NCBI GenBank assembly: GCA_001655195.1
Contig: LPNY01000042.1
Location: 1-37,527 of the forward strand
Source of the DNA: Arcobacter sp. EP1
Lineage (GTDB): Bacteria > Campylobacterota > Campylobacteria > Campylobacterales > Arcobacteraceae
Length of the DNA stretch: 37,527 nucleotides
Reading direction: 5' to 3'
Shown piece by piece: positions 7,874 to 15,700 of the stretch. The notes under the pieces were generated by a model, which worked only from the letters and a program-made list of their open reading frames with translations, made no database searches and was not told the DNA's origin. How positions within the stretch are numbered: the first letter of the stretch is position 1; every line of letters starts with the position of its first letter. The translations under genes and the position numbers were made by a program.

Positions 7874-8788
7874 ATGTCAAAAAATCTTAATATAATTGGG
7901 TTAGTTTCTATTGTTTTTGCCATGTTTATTTGGGGTAGTTCTTTTATTGCCTTGAAATCTGCTATGGCTGACTTAGGGGAGTTTACCGTTATCTTTTTTA
8001 GAATGCTTATTGCATCATGCTGTTTTGTATATTTTATTAAAGGGTTTTTGAAATATGACTTTACCAAAAGAGATATTAAATTTATTCTTCTTTTAGCAGT
8101 TTTTGAACCCTGTTTATATTTTATTTTTGAAGCTAAAGCTCTGCTGTATACGTCTGCTTCGCAAGCGGGAATGATTACTTCACTTATGCCTTTGATTACT
8201 GCAATGGCAGCGGGATACTTCCTAAAAGAGATAATTTCAAAAAAACTTATCTTTGGTTCACTTATTGCAATGATAGGTGCGGTGTGGTTAAGTGTTCAAG
8301 CAACAACAACAGTTAGTGCTCCTGATCCAATGTTAGGGAACTTTTTAGAGTTATGTGCTATGTTTTGTGGTGCAGGTTATACCATTGTAGCACGCTATTT
8401 AGTGGATAAATTCTCAGCACTATTTATTACGGCTATTCAGGCATTTATTGGGGCAATCTTTTTCTTTCCATTTTTTATTTATGAGTATTTGACTGTTCCT
8501 ATGAACTTTACAACTGAAGCATTCTCTTGGCTGTTATACTTAGGGGTTGTAGTTACCTTGGGAGGATACGGGCTATATAATTTTGCATTGACAAAAATCG
8601 ATGCGTCAAAAGCAGCAATGTTTGTTAATCTGATTCCTGTATTTACACTGATTTTAGCTTTTTTGATTTTAGGAGAAAAACTCACAACTCAAGGTTTAAT
8701 TGCAAGTGCAACTATTTTAGTGGGAGTGATTATTTCTCAATCTCGGGTTCCAAAACGTTTAAAACGAAAAACTAAACAACCCGAATAG
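7874..8788 (+). CDS. EamA/DMT-family inner-membrane transporter
   Basis: The 304-residue protein has two EamA repeats of five helices each. The first opens with IVFAMFIWGSSFIALKSAM, and the second contains LGGYGLYNFALTKIDASKAAMFVNL, ending near FLILGEKL. This is the RhaT/YdcZ-like exporter pattern. The tail is strongly basic (KRLKRKTKQ). The substrate is unknown. AGAAGAG precedes the ATG. Its last 17 nt overlap the convergent AraC-type gene. It is not especially close in sequence to the EamA gene at 4415-5266. Confidence 0.9.
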   Translation: MSKNLNIIGLVSIVFAMFIWGSSFIALKSAMADLGEFTVIFFRMLIASCCFVYFIKGFLKYDFTKRDIKFILLLAVFEPCLYFIFEAKALLYTSASQAGMITSLMPLITAMAAGYFLKEIISKKLIFGSLIAMIGAVWLSVQATTTVSAPDPMLGNFLELCAMFCGAGYTIVARYLVDKFSALFITAIQAFIGAIFFFPFFIYEYLTVPMNFTTEAFSWLLYLGVVVTLGGYGLYNFALTKIDASKAAMFVNLIPVFTLILAFLILGEKLTTQGLIASATILVGVIISQSRVPKRLKRKTKQPE

Positions 8789-9638
8789 GAATATGAAAGT
8801 CAACAATAAAACTTTTGTTATTATCTAAAAAGTGGTTTTTATGGTAAATGGCATAAGGTGGTAAGGTTTTTGCTTCATAACCACTACTGGGTAACCAAAT
8901 ATGGTAAATATAAACCATCAGTTTCACCACATCGCCATAAACACCTTCGTAGTGAAAAATAGCACACAAAGACTCTTGAATATCTATTTTACTAATTGAG
9001 TTTGTTGGCTCAAAATCTTTACTAACTTCAAAAGCAGCAACATATTGACATGTGTTATAGGGTGTAATAACTGGGTTATCATGAAAACCACCAATTTGAA
9101 CACTGCTGTCTAACTCCCTTTCATAAGCAAATGCCATAAGTCGTTGCCAAGTTTTAGCAACTGATGGGTCATAACCTTTATGACGTATATAAGCACACGT
9201 TCGTTTGGGAACAACTTTAATTGTGGGTTCAACTTGAAAAAAGTCATCATTGATTTGTTCTTCTAGGGTCACATTTTTTTTTGAAAAACTTAGGTAGGCT
9301 CCTTTTTTCCACTGGGTTGGGGTATATGAAAATCGTTGTTTAAAAGCTTTGATAAATGATGAGTGGGAACTGTATCCACACATCTGTGCAATCTCGCTGA
9401 TGGTTGAATAACGGTTAGTTATAAGTAGATTTGCTGCTTTTTGTAGACGTATGGAACTAATACGGTCAAAGAGATTCTCCCCTGTCTCTTCTTTAAAGAT
9501 ACGATGAAAGTGGTATTTGCTCACACTATTAAGCTTGGCTAACTCTTCAAGAGTAATATTCGTATCAATATAACTATAGATGTAGGCTAAGGATTGGTTA
9601 ACAATATCTGCTCGTAGGTGTTTTGTATCTTTTTTCAT
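8772..9638 (-). CDS. AraC-family regulator with GyrI-like effector domain
   Basis: The 288-residue protein has two helix-turn-helix motifs at the N-terminus (LEELAKLNSVSKYHFHRIFK about 30-49, and ISEIAQMCGYSSHSSFIKAFK about 80-100). A GyrI-like small-molecule-binding domain fills about 125-288 (TCAYIRHKGYDPS, then YHIWLPSSGYE). This is the Rob/BmrR-like arrangement, in which a bound amphipathic compound alters activity. It is divergent from the aminotransferase gene, with 119 nt between starts, and may control it or the transporter it overlaps. Confidence 0.9.
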   Translation of the reverse strand: MKKDTKHLRADIVNQSLAYIYSYIDTNITLEELAKLNSVSKYHFHRIFKEETGENLFDRISSIRLQKAANLLITNRYSTISEIAQMCGYSSHSSFIKAFKQRFSYTPTQWKKGAYLSFSKKNVTLEEQINDDFFQVEPTIKVVPKRTCAYIRHKGYDPSVAKTWQRLMAFAYERELDSSVQIGGFHDNPVITPYNTCQYVAAFEVSKDFEPTNSISKIDIQESLCAIFHYEGVYGDVVKLMVYIYHIWLPSSGYEAKTLPPYAIYHKNHFLDNNKSFIVDFHIPIRVV

Positions 9639-9725
9639 GCTTTATTTTATCACAAGACAATAATAAAAGCAATATGAGACAAATAAAATGAAATATAAGA
9701 TAAAGATAAACTCTTTTAAATCATT

Positions 9726-9731
9726 TATAAT
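9726..9731 (+). promoter_or_regulatory. -10 box TATAAT for the aminotransferase gene
   Basis: A perfect TATAAT lies 27 nt before the ATG at 9758, and the AAGGAG ribosome-binding site lies between them. No clear -35 is visible, so activation by a regulator such as the divergent AraC protein is possible. Confidence 0.5.
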
Positions 9732-9757
9732 GTGTGAAATTTAAAAGGAGAGCTAAG

Positions 9758-10930
9758 ATGAAACGATCATACATACGAGAAATACTTGATGCTATTGATA
9801 AAGAGACAATCTCATTTGCAGGTGGGTTACCAAATGAAAAACTATTTCCCATGAAGAAGATTCAAAAGGTCGCATCGAAAGTTCTAAAAGATGCAAACTC
9901 TTTGCAGTATTCCCAGTCTCAAGGGTTAAAAAGTTTACGAAAAAAAATTGCCAATATCTATACGGATACTTTTGGTTTTGAAACAGATGAAGATGAGATT
10001 TTAATCACTACAGGAAGCCAACAAGCTTTTGATATTATTTTAAAAGTATTTGGCAAAGATGAAGTGTTAGTGCAAAACCCTTCATATGTTGGAGCGTTAA
10101 GTGCTTTTTCTAATATGGGGTTAGATGTAAAAGGGTTTGATAATATTGAACAGTTAGAGGAGAGACTACACTGCTCAAATGACCTTTATTTGATGAGTGA
10201 TTTTAGTAATCCAACTTCTAAAAGTTATTCATTAAAGGAGCGAGAAACAATTGCGAACATTTTGAATAAAACGGGAAATCTACTTATTGAAGATGGAGCT
10301 TATTCTTTATTGGCATTTGATGGAAGCATTCAAAAACCAATTAGTAGTATGGTTGAAAACTCCTTTCACTTAGGGTCATTTTCAAAAATCATTGCACCAG
10401 GACTTCGGGTTGGTTGGATACGAGCCAATAAACAGTTGATAGATAAGTTATTGGCATCAAAAGAGTCCATTGATTTACATACACCAACGTTAAATCAAAT
10501 GATTATTGATACCTTTATGGAAAAGTACTCTTTAGAAGAACACTTAAAAAAGGTGCGTCGTGATTATTTTGAACGTATGCAATACATGAACTACTGTTTT
10601 CGAAGATACTTGCCAAGTTTTCAGTTTAGCATTCCAAAAGGGGGAATGTTTATCTATGGCTGCTTTGATGATTTAGACAGCATGGAGTTTGCCAAAAAAG
10701 CGATGGAAAAAAAAGTTGCTTTTGTGCCTTCCCAAGCTCTGTATCATAAAGAACAAACTAGCAGTTATGCTCGCTTTAATTTCACTAATTGTAGTTTTGA
10801 TGATATTGAAAAAGGGGTGATGGTTTTGAGCAAAATGTTAGATGAAAAACAGCCGTTATCAGGTTCTATGTGGTTTACAATTTTTCAAGATATGAGTAAA
10901 AAATCCAAGTACCGAACCATGTATCTATAA
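9758..10930 (+). CDS. PLP-dependent aminotransferase (class I/II, LysN/2-aminoadipate-like)
   Basis: The 390-residue protein has the fold-type I signature. Early there is ISFAGGLPNEKLFP, then YSQSQGLKSLRKKIA, then ITTGSQQAFDIILKVF. The PLP-binding Lys is in GSFSKIIAPGLRVGWI, and the carboxylate-binding Arg is likely in ARFNFTNCS. The opening GGLP and YSxSxG motifs match the LysN/MocR aminotransferase group, without MocR's helix-turn-helix. The start is the ATG at 9758 with AAGGAG 7 nt before it; an in-frame GTG at 9734 would put the ribosome-binding site inside the gene. Likely substrates are branched, aromatic or aminoadipate-type amino acids. Confidence 0.88.
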   Translation: MKRSYIREILDAIDKETISFAGGLPNEKLFPMKKIQKVASKVLKDANSLQYSQSQGLKSLRKKIANIYTDTFGFETDEDEILITTGSQQAFDIILKVFGKDEVLVQNPSYVGALSAFSNMGLDVKGFDNIEQLEERLHCSNDLYLMSDFSNPTSKSYSLKERETIANILNKTGNLLIEDGAYSLLAFDGSIQKPISSMVENSFHLGSFSKIIAPGLRVGWIRANKQLIDKLLASKESIDLHTPTLNQMIIDTFMEKYSLEEHLKKVRRDYFERMQYMNYCFRRYLPSFQFSIPKGGMFIYGCFDDLDSMEFAKKAMEKKVAFVPSQALYHKEQTSSYARFNFTNCSFDDIEKGVMVLSKMLDEKQPLSGSMWFTIFQDMSKKSKYRTMYL

Positions 10931-10944
10931 CTCAACAGTCTGTA

Positions 10945-11010
10945 AGCAAAAAGGGAATAAACTAAAAAATTACTATTTTATAAATAGTACAGCTTAGCAA
11001 CCTTTTTGCT
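10945..11010 (+). terminator. Nested inverted repeats between aminotransferase and kinase genes
   Basis: Outer arms AGCAAAAAGG (10945-10954) and CCTTTTTGCT (11001-11010) are perfect complements. Inside lies TACTATTT-TAT-AAATAGTA (10971-10989), a perfect 8-bp hairpin. The outer repeat ends in a short T-rich run, so it may terminate the aminotransferase message. It also ends only 15 nt before the kinase ATG. Confidence 0.5.
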
Positions 11011-11025
11011 TTTATTGAGAATGAA

Positions 11026-12804
11026 ATGTCCTTTAAATATAGATTTATTATATCTTTTGTTAGCCTTGAAGCCTTTTTTATTATTCTAATTGTAACAATG
11101 AATTTTATTGTTATTGAAAAAACTTCTAAAGAATCCGTTGAGCAAAAAATTGATACAACTACAACTTTAATGTCTGAACTTATCAAATCACCGTTGAGTG
11201 TTTATGATTTAGCGACACTTGATAATATTTTAGAAAACTCAAAAAGTATTAAAAACCTAATGTACGTGATTATTTCAGATGCAAGTGATCGTATTGTCTC
11301 TACAAATTATGAGAATCAAATTTTAGACCTAGATGCTGTGAATGCAATCAATGAAAATCACTTTGAAAAGGTCAATAATAGGGATGTTGCATTTACATTT
11401 ACCCAAATTACAAATGAAGATGTTCATATTGGGCATATGCATATCGCTTTTGATATTACGTCCCAGTTAGAATTGATACGTGAAAATAGAAAAAATACCT
11501 ATTTAATCATTTTAATTGAAATTTTACTTTCATGTGTTTTAGCGTATTTTATTGGTAAAAAACTCACCTCTAAGTTACTGATGTTAACCCAAGTCGCAAC
11601 AAAAATTGGTAAAGATATTCCCACTGACGTGCCACATTTAGATACCAAAAATGAGGTGGGTATTTTAGCCAATGCTATGGATAAAATGCAACACGATATC
11701 AGTAATCGAAATGAAGAACTTAAGCTGTTTGAACGGCTATTTGAATCAACTCAAGAAGCTATTGCTATTACGAATAAAGATGGGACAATTCGAAGTGTCA
11801 ATAAAGCATTTAGAGAAATAACCGGCTATGAAAATATTGAACTCTTAGGTGCAAAAACCAGTGTTTTGAAGTCTGGAAAACATAATAATGAATTTTATAG
11901 ATTAATGTGGCAAGATATTTTGAATGAAGGTTCTTGGCATGGAGAAATTATCAACAAAAAAAAGAATCAAGAAGAGTTTATCTCTATTTTACATATTAAT
12001 TCAATTAAAGACCATGAGGATAATATCTCTCATTTTGTTGGAATATGGACTGATATCACTGCAACAAAAAAGCGCGAGCATATTATGCGTTTACAATCAA
12101 AAATGGCAACAATGGGTGAAATGATTAGTAATATTGCACATCAATGGAGGCAACCTTTAAGTGCTATATCCATGTTGTCTTCTTCTATTTTAGTGCAAAA
12201 AGAGTTGGGTTTAGATTCTGACGAGGAAACAAAAGCTTCTTTAGAAAAGATTATTGACTCTTCCCAATACTTATCTAATACGATTGATGATTTTAGAAAT
12301 TTCTTTCAACAAGATAAAAAAATCACAAAATTAAATATCAAAAGTTTAATTCATGATGATATGAGTATTCTAAGTACAGCATTAAAAGATAGTCAAATTG
12401 AGTTGATTTTGGATATCAAAGAAGATATTATTATTGAAACGTATCAAAATGAACTACTCCAAGCCATTTTAAATATTCTAAATAATGCAAAAGATGCTTT
12501 ACAAAATAAAACCAATAAACGTTATGTTTTTATTGAAGCAAAACAACAAAAACAAAATTTTCTCTTAACAATACGCGATAATGCAGGAGGAATTAATCCT
12601 GCAATAATTGAGCGTATTTATGAACCTTATTTTACTACAAAACACCAATCATTAGGTACAGGTATTGGTTTATATATGACACACTCAATTATTGTTGATC
12701 ATATGCATGGAGAAATTAGAACTAAGAATGTAGAGTTTGAATATAACAATGAAATGTACAAAGGTGCCCAATTTGTTATTAGTTTGCCCTTGAGTTTAGC
12801 CTAG
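11026..12804 (+). CDS. Orphan sensor histidine kinase (HAMP-PAS-HisKA-HATPase)
   Basis: The 592-residue membrane protein has helices at about 8-30 and 158-178 enclosing a short periplasmic domain. HAMP follows (about 178-230), then PAS/PAC (about 235-350; AIAITNKDGTIRSVNKAF, closing with GIWTDIT), HisKA with His372 in IAHQWRQPL, and HATPase (NNAKDAL, RDNAGGI, GTGIGLYMTH). No response-regulator gene is adjacent, so its partner is elsewhere. The stop overlaps the GTG start of the YqaA-like gene by one base, so the two are translationally coupled. Confidence 0.9.
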   Translation: MSFKYRFIISFVSLEAFFIILIVTMNFIVIEKTSKESVEQKIDTTTTLMSELIKSPLSVYDLATLDNILENSKSIKNLMYVIISDASDRIVSTNYENQILDLDAVNAINENHFEKVNNRDVAFTFTQITNEDVHIGHMHIAFDITSQLELIRENRKNTYLIILIEILLSCVLAYFIGKKLTSKLLMLTQVATKIGKDIPTDVPHLDTKNEVGILANAMDKMQHDISNRNEELKLFERLFESTQEAIAITNKDGTIRSVNKAFREITGYENIELLGAKTSVLKSGKHNNEFYRLMWQDILNEGSWHGEIINKKKNQEEFISILHINSIKDHEDNISHFVGIWTDITATKKREHIMRLQSKMATMGEMISNIAHQWRQPLSAISMLSSSILVQKELGLDSDEETKASLEKIIDSSQYLSNTIDDFRNFFQQDKKITKLNIKSLIHDDMSILSTALKDSQIELILDIKEDIIIETYQNELLQAILNILNNAKDALQNKTNKRYVFIEAKQQKQNFLLTIRDNAGGINPAIIERIYEPYFTTKHQSLGTGIGLYMTHSIIVDHMHGEIRTKNVEFEYNNEMYKGAQFVISLPLSLA

Positions 12805-13217
12805 TGGTTTATTTAACACTTTTTCTTACGGCTTTTATCTCTGCGACACTTTTTCCTATGGGAAGTGAAGCGGTATTGATTTATGATATTACCCAAGGTC
12901 ATAACATTATTTGGTTGCTCTTTTTTGCCACAATTGGTAATACATTAGGTTCCTGTGTTAACTACTATTTAGGGTTAAAAGGGGAAGTCTTTTTAGAAAA
13001 AAAAGGGTATCTCAACGCAAATAACGTTAAAAAATACAGTGCTTATTTTGATAAATATGGTGGGTTTGCTTTGCTTCTTGCATGGCTTCCAATTATTGGT
13101 GACCCCTTAACCTTTGTTGCAGGGGTGTTAAAATATGATTTTAAAAGATTCTTTGTATTAGTATTAATTTCAAAATTTTCAAGATATTCTTTTCTAACGT
13201 TGATTATGCAGATGTAA
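12804..13217 (+). CDS. YqaA-family (DedA/VTT-like) small membrane protein
   Basis: The 137-residue protein has several hydrophobic segments and the DedA-like central signature. GNTLGSCVNYYLGLKGE holds the G-N-x-x-G turn, and WLPIIGDPLTFVAGVLKYDFKRF follows, typical of YqaA proteins. The DedA superfamily acts in lipid scrambling and membrane homeostasis; this short branch is poorly characterised. It begins at GTG (12804), sharing a base with the stop of the kinase gene, so it needs ribosomes from that gene. Its 3' end overlaps a possible minus-strand small gene by 14 nt. Confidence 0.85.
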   Translation: MVYLTLFLTAFISATLFPMGSEAVLIYDITQGHNIIWLLFFATIGNTLGSCVNYYLGLKGEVFLEKKGYLNANNVKKYSAYFDKYGGFALLLAWLPIIGDPLTFVAGVLKYDFKRFFVLVLISKFSRYSFLTLIMQM

Positions 13218-13296
13218 AGAGTTTGTTCGCAATATAGTATGTGAGTGTTATTGTTGATACATATGTGACAATAATCAGCGTATAATAAATATCCAT
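13204..13296 (-). CDS. Candidate 30-residue membrane microprotein
   Basis: The frame reads MDIYYTLIIVTYVSTITLTY, then YIANKLFTSA. It is one hydrophobic helix with a single acidic residue at the N-terminus and one Lys near the C-terminus. GAAAGGA sits 5 nt before the ATG, a near-ideal ribosome-binding site. It is antisense to the 3' end of the YqaA-like gene. The shape matches single-helix accessory subunits of membrane complexes, such as KdpF, AcrZ or oxidase subunits. No family is recognised and expression is unproven. Confidence 0.45.
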   Translation of the reverse strand: MDIYYTLIIVTYVSTITLTYYIANKLFTSA

Positions 13297-13457
13297 GTTT
13301 TTCCTTTCTATAAGAATATTGTATCATTTGGGTATTACATTCGAGTGACAAAATTGAAAGTGGCAATTAAGGTATAGTTCTTTTTTAGAGAAACATGAAG
13401 TGATGAAGCCTGATATGGATGAATTAAATGCTATTGTATAAATAGTTAGGAAGGGTG

Positions 13458-14195
13458 ATGGAATTTGAATTTCTTATGCTTTTAAGTGGGATACTTTTTT
13501 TTGCAAGTCTGATTCATGGTAGTATCGGTTTTGGTTTTCCTATGATTGCCACGCCACTATTAGCTCTTGTTACAGACTTACAAACAGCTATTCTTTATAC
13601 GCTTATTCCGACACTTTTAGTTAATATTGTCAGCATTGCAACTGAAGGTAACTTCTTTGCTGCACTGAAACGTTTTTATCCTTTAGCTATATTTGCTATG
13701 CTTGGTACTGTTGTTGGTACACAGATTTTACTTAATAGTGACGCGGATCAGTTTAAATTACTTTTAGCAATAGCTATTTTATTTTATCTCCTTTTTGACT
13801 TTATTAAAATCAATATTCCATGGATACGAAACTGTCCAACTTGTTCCATGCGAGTCTTTGGATTACTTGCTGGAGTGTTAGCTGGACTTACTAATGCCAT
13901 GGCACCAGTGTTGATTATTTATACCTTAGAATCACGTTTTTCAAAGGCTGAGATTATTCAAGCTTCTAATATCTGTTTTTTCTTTGGTAAAGTCGTCCAA
14001 CTGATTCTTTTTTCTTTCGCAGGAGTATTTAGTATAGAGGTGGTAGGTGATTCTTTTATGGCACTTCTTGCTATTGCAGTGGCGCTATTTATTGGAGTTA
14101 AAATAAAAGGACATATCAACGCCAATGTTTATAAATATATTATTAAATTCGTCCTTTTACTTATTTCACTGATGCTTATTATTCAAAGCTATTAA
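13458..14195 (+). CDS. TauE/SafE-family permease (sulfite/sulfonate export type)
   Basis: The protein is about 245 residues, with roughly eight membrane helices in two related halves. The family motif HGSIGFGFPMIATPLLAL lies at the start, and a second copy, LAGVLAGLTNAMAPVLIIY, in the middle. TauE/SafE proteins move sulfur-containing anions across the inner membrane; the substrate here is unknown. I prefer ATG 13458 over the preceding GTG 13455 because AGGAA is then 5 nt away. The 3' end overlaps the convergent MarR gene by 17 nt. Confidence 0.88.
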   Translation: MEFEFLMLLSGILFFASLIHGSIGFGFPMIATPLLALVTDLQTAILYTLIPTLLVNIVSIATEGNFFAALKRFYPLAIFAMLGTVVGTQILLNSDADQFKLLLAIAILFYLLFDFIKINIPWIRNCPTCSMRVFGLLAGVLAGLTNAMAPVLIIYTLESRFSKAEIIQASNICFFFGKVVQLILFSFAGVFSIEVVGDSFMALLAIAVALFIGVKIKGHINANVYKYIIKFVLLLISLMLIIQSY

Positions 14196-14622
14196 AATTT
14201 GTTTTAACGCGCTCTAGGAGTGAACAGAGTAACTCTTTTTCATCGTCTGAAAATCCTGCATAGGTTTTGTCTAAAAGTCTCTTTGAAATTTTCTCAATAA
14301 TGATTGGTTTCGTTTCTAAGCCTTTTTGAGTTAATTTTACCATGGTACTGCGACTATCAGTTTCATGTTTGAATTTTTCGATGAGTTCCATTTTAACGAG
14401 TTTATTAATCAGCGCTGTCACGGTTGATTTGTCTTTGTTAATGGATGCAGTGATTTTATTCATTGGCACACCCTCTTCATTGTTATACAGAACAATCAGA
14501 ATATCACCGTGAGAGGGAGCAAGCCCCTCTAGGTTATAGTTTTTGAGTTCTTCAATGATAAGTTTGTTTGCACTGTTGTGAATATTTGCAATGGTTGCGA
14601 TAACTGCATTTGTATTTGCCAT
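14179..14622 (-). CDS. MarR-family transcriptional regulator
   Basis: The 147-residue protein is one winged-helix dimer unit. Helices lead to GDILIVLYNNEEGVPMNKIT, the recognition segment KDKSTVTALINKLVKMELIEK and the wing HETDSRSTMVKLTQKG. It has no obvious peroxide-sensing Cys, so a small-molecule ligand is more likely than oxidation. A near-copy of a 16-bp palindrome found twice before the lipoprotein gene lies 29-44 nt ahead of its start. This suggests that it represses both genes. RBS AAGGA is at the long end of normal spacing. Confidence 0.9.
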   Translation of the reverse strand: MANTNAVIATIANIHNSANKLIIEELKNYNLEGLAPSHGDILIVLYNNEEGVPMNKITASINKDKSTVTALINKLVKMELIEKFKHETDSRSTMVKLTQKGLETKPIIIEKISKRLLDKTYAGFSDDEKELLCSLLERVKTNFNSFE

Positions 14623-14650
14623 TAACTTTTAGTCCTTGTAAATTATTAAT

Positions 14651-14666
14651 AGTATGATAGCAAACT
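14651..14666 (-). promoter_or_regulatory. Putative MarR operator, site 3 (before the marR gene)
   Basis: AGTATGATAGCAAACT matches the palindrome AGTTTGATATCAAACT at 14 of 16 positions. It sits in the 48-nt gap between the lipoprotein gene and the MarR gene, 29 nt before the MarR start, where it would allow autoregulation. Confidence 0.6.
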
Positions 14667-14670
14667 ATAA

Positions 14671-15531
14671 TTAAAACTTACCGTTACTATTTGCATGTTT
14701 TTCTTGACTTGGAATCTCTTCAATAGTATCCCAGTGCTCTACAATTTTGCTATTTTCTACTCTGAACAGGTCATAAAATGCATGTGGTTTTCCATGCCAT
14801 GAACCTTCACTAACCGTTAAAATAAAGTTACCTTCACCTAAAACTTTGTGAGTTTTTTGGTAAATAAACATATCATTTTGGCTTGATAAGTATTCGATTG
14901 CTTCACCAAGACCTTGTAAACCATCTTTTACATAAGGATTATGTTGGTCATATTGTTCTGTTGAGATATATTCAGTGATTTTGTTTGGAGCTTTACCAAA
15001 AAGTACATCATTCACAAAGTTTTGTACCAAGGCTTTATTTGATTGAGTTTTATCTAAATCGTTAACTTTAGTTGGCCCATCAATTTGACTTCGCCCACTT
15101 GATGTTTTTTCTACGATTGTCTGTAAGTTATCCCAATGCTCTACGATTTTCCCTTCTTCAAATCTAAAAATATCAAATCCAATTTTTGGTCCGAAGAAGT
15201 CATATTCAGTATGGGTAAAGACATACTCACCATCTTGGAATGCTCTTACGACTTTTGCTTTTGCACTCCCTTCTGGCAATTGTGCCATCACTTCTGCAAA
15301 TCCTGCTAAACCATCTTTAACGGCTAAGTTATGTTGAATGTATTTGTTTGGGTTGATATACCCTACTGGTTTTGGGTCACCTGTTTCAATTGAAGTTAAT
15401 AATTGTACGGCTTTTTCTTTGTTGCTAATCATTGCTGTTTCCTTTGGAGTTGATTGGTTAAATGCACATCCTGCAAAAACGGTTGCTGCTAATAGTGAAG
15501 CTAATACGGATTTTGTATTAAGAAGTTTCAT
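14671..15531 (-). CDS. Lipoprotein with two tandem NTF2/SnoaL-like domains
   Basis: The protein is about 286 residues. A signal peptide ends in the lipobox TVFAGC, so the mature Cys22 or so is lipidated and the protein is membrane-anchored in the periplasm. Two related SnoaL-like domains follow, each with the same landmarks: YIQHNLAVKDGLAGF ... FDIFRFEEGKIVEHWDNLQ, and YDQHNPYVKDGLQGL ... YDLFRVENSKIVEHWDTIE. The repeated His-rich and IVEHWD motifs point to an internal duplication. NTF2-like SnoaL proteins bind or isomerise small hydrophobic molecules; the ligand here is unknown. ATG 15531 fits AAGGA better than the adjacent 15534. Two palindromic operators overlap its promoter. Confidence 0.85.
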   Translation of the reverse strand: MKLLNTKSVLASLLAATVFAGCAFNQSTPKETAMISNKEKAVQLLTSIETGDPKPVGYINPNKYIQHNLAVKDGLAGFAEVMAQLPEGSAKAKVVRAFQDGEYVFTHTEYDFFGPKIGFDIFRFEEGKIVEHWDNLQTIVEKTSSGRSQIDGPTKVNDLDKTQSNKALVQNFVNDVLFGKAPNKITEYISTEQYDQHNPYVKDGLQGLGEAIEYLSSQNDMFIYQKTHKVLGEGNFILTVSEGSWHGKPHAFYDLFRVENSKIVEHWDTIEEIPSQEKHANSNGKF

Positions 15532-15555
15532 CATTTTCCTTCGTTTTGGTCTTTT

Positions 15556-15571
15556 AGTTTGACATCAAACT
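15556..15571 (-). promoter_or_regulatory. Putative MarR operator, site 1
   Basis: AGTTTGACATCAAACT is a 16-bp palindrome with one central mismatch. It is identical at 15 of 16 positions to site 2, whose start lies 35 bp away. It lies downstream of the promoter, between the -10 box and the start codon. Confidence 0.7.
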
Positions 15572-15585
15572 AAATATATGTTGGA

Positions 15586-15614
15586 ATTATAGTTTGATAT
15601 CAAACTAATGTCAA
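15586..15614 (-). promoter_or_regulatory. Consensus sigma-70 promoter of the lipoprotein gene
   Basis: On the minus strand TTGACA (15609-15614) and TATAAT (15586-15591) are both perfect and stand exactly 17 nt apart. The spacer is filled by the palindrome at 15591-15606, so a bound repressor would block polymerase directly. Confidence 0.85.
15591..15606 (-). promoter_or_regulatory. Putative MarR operator, site 2 (in the promoter spacer)
   Basis: AGTTTGATATCAAACT is a perfect 16-bp palindrome. It lies between the -35 and -10 boxes of the lipoprotein promoter and shares its last base with the -10 box. It is the best of three copies in this region. Confidence 0.75.
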
Positions 15615-15700
15615 GGCTTTTTTCTTTATGAGAAAAATAAATGAAAAAATAGAACTCTTAAAAGAGCCTATTTGTAGTATTTTTGAAGCTTTTAAAAAAT

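Noticed and set aside
13043-13366. A 107-codon minus-strand frame across the YqaA-like gene end
   Set aside because: It is antisense to conserved YqaA codons; the 30-residue frame at 13204-13296 in another phase has the only good ribosome-binding site there.
13360-13441. A short open frame ending EKHEVMKPDMDELNAIV before the TauE/SafE gene
   Set aside because: It looks protein-like but follows a stop codon only 27 codons before its end and has no start with a ribosome-binding site. It may be a gene relic but this cannot be shown.
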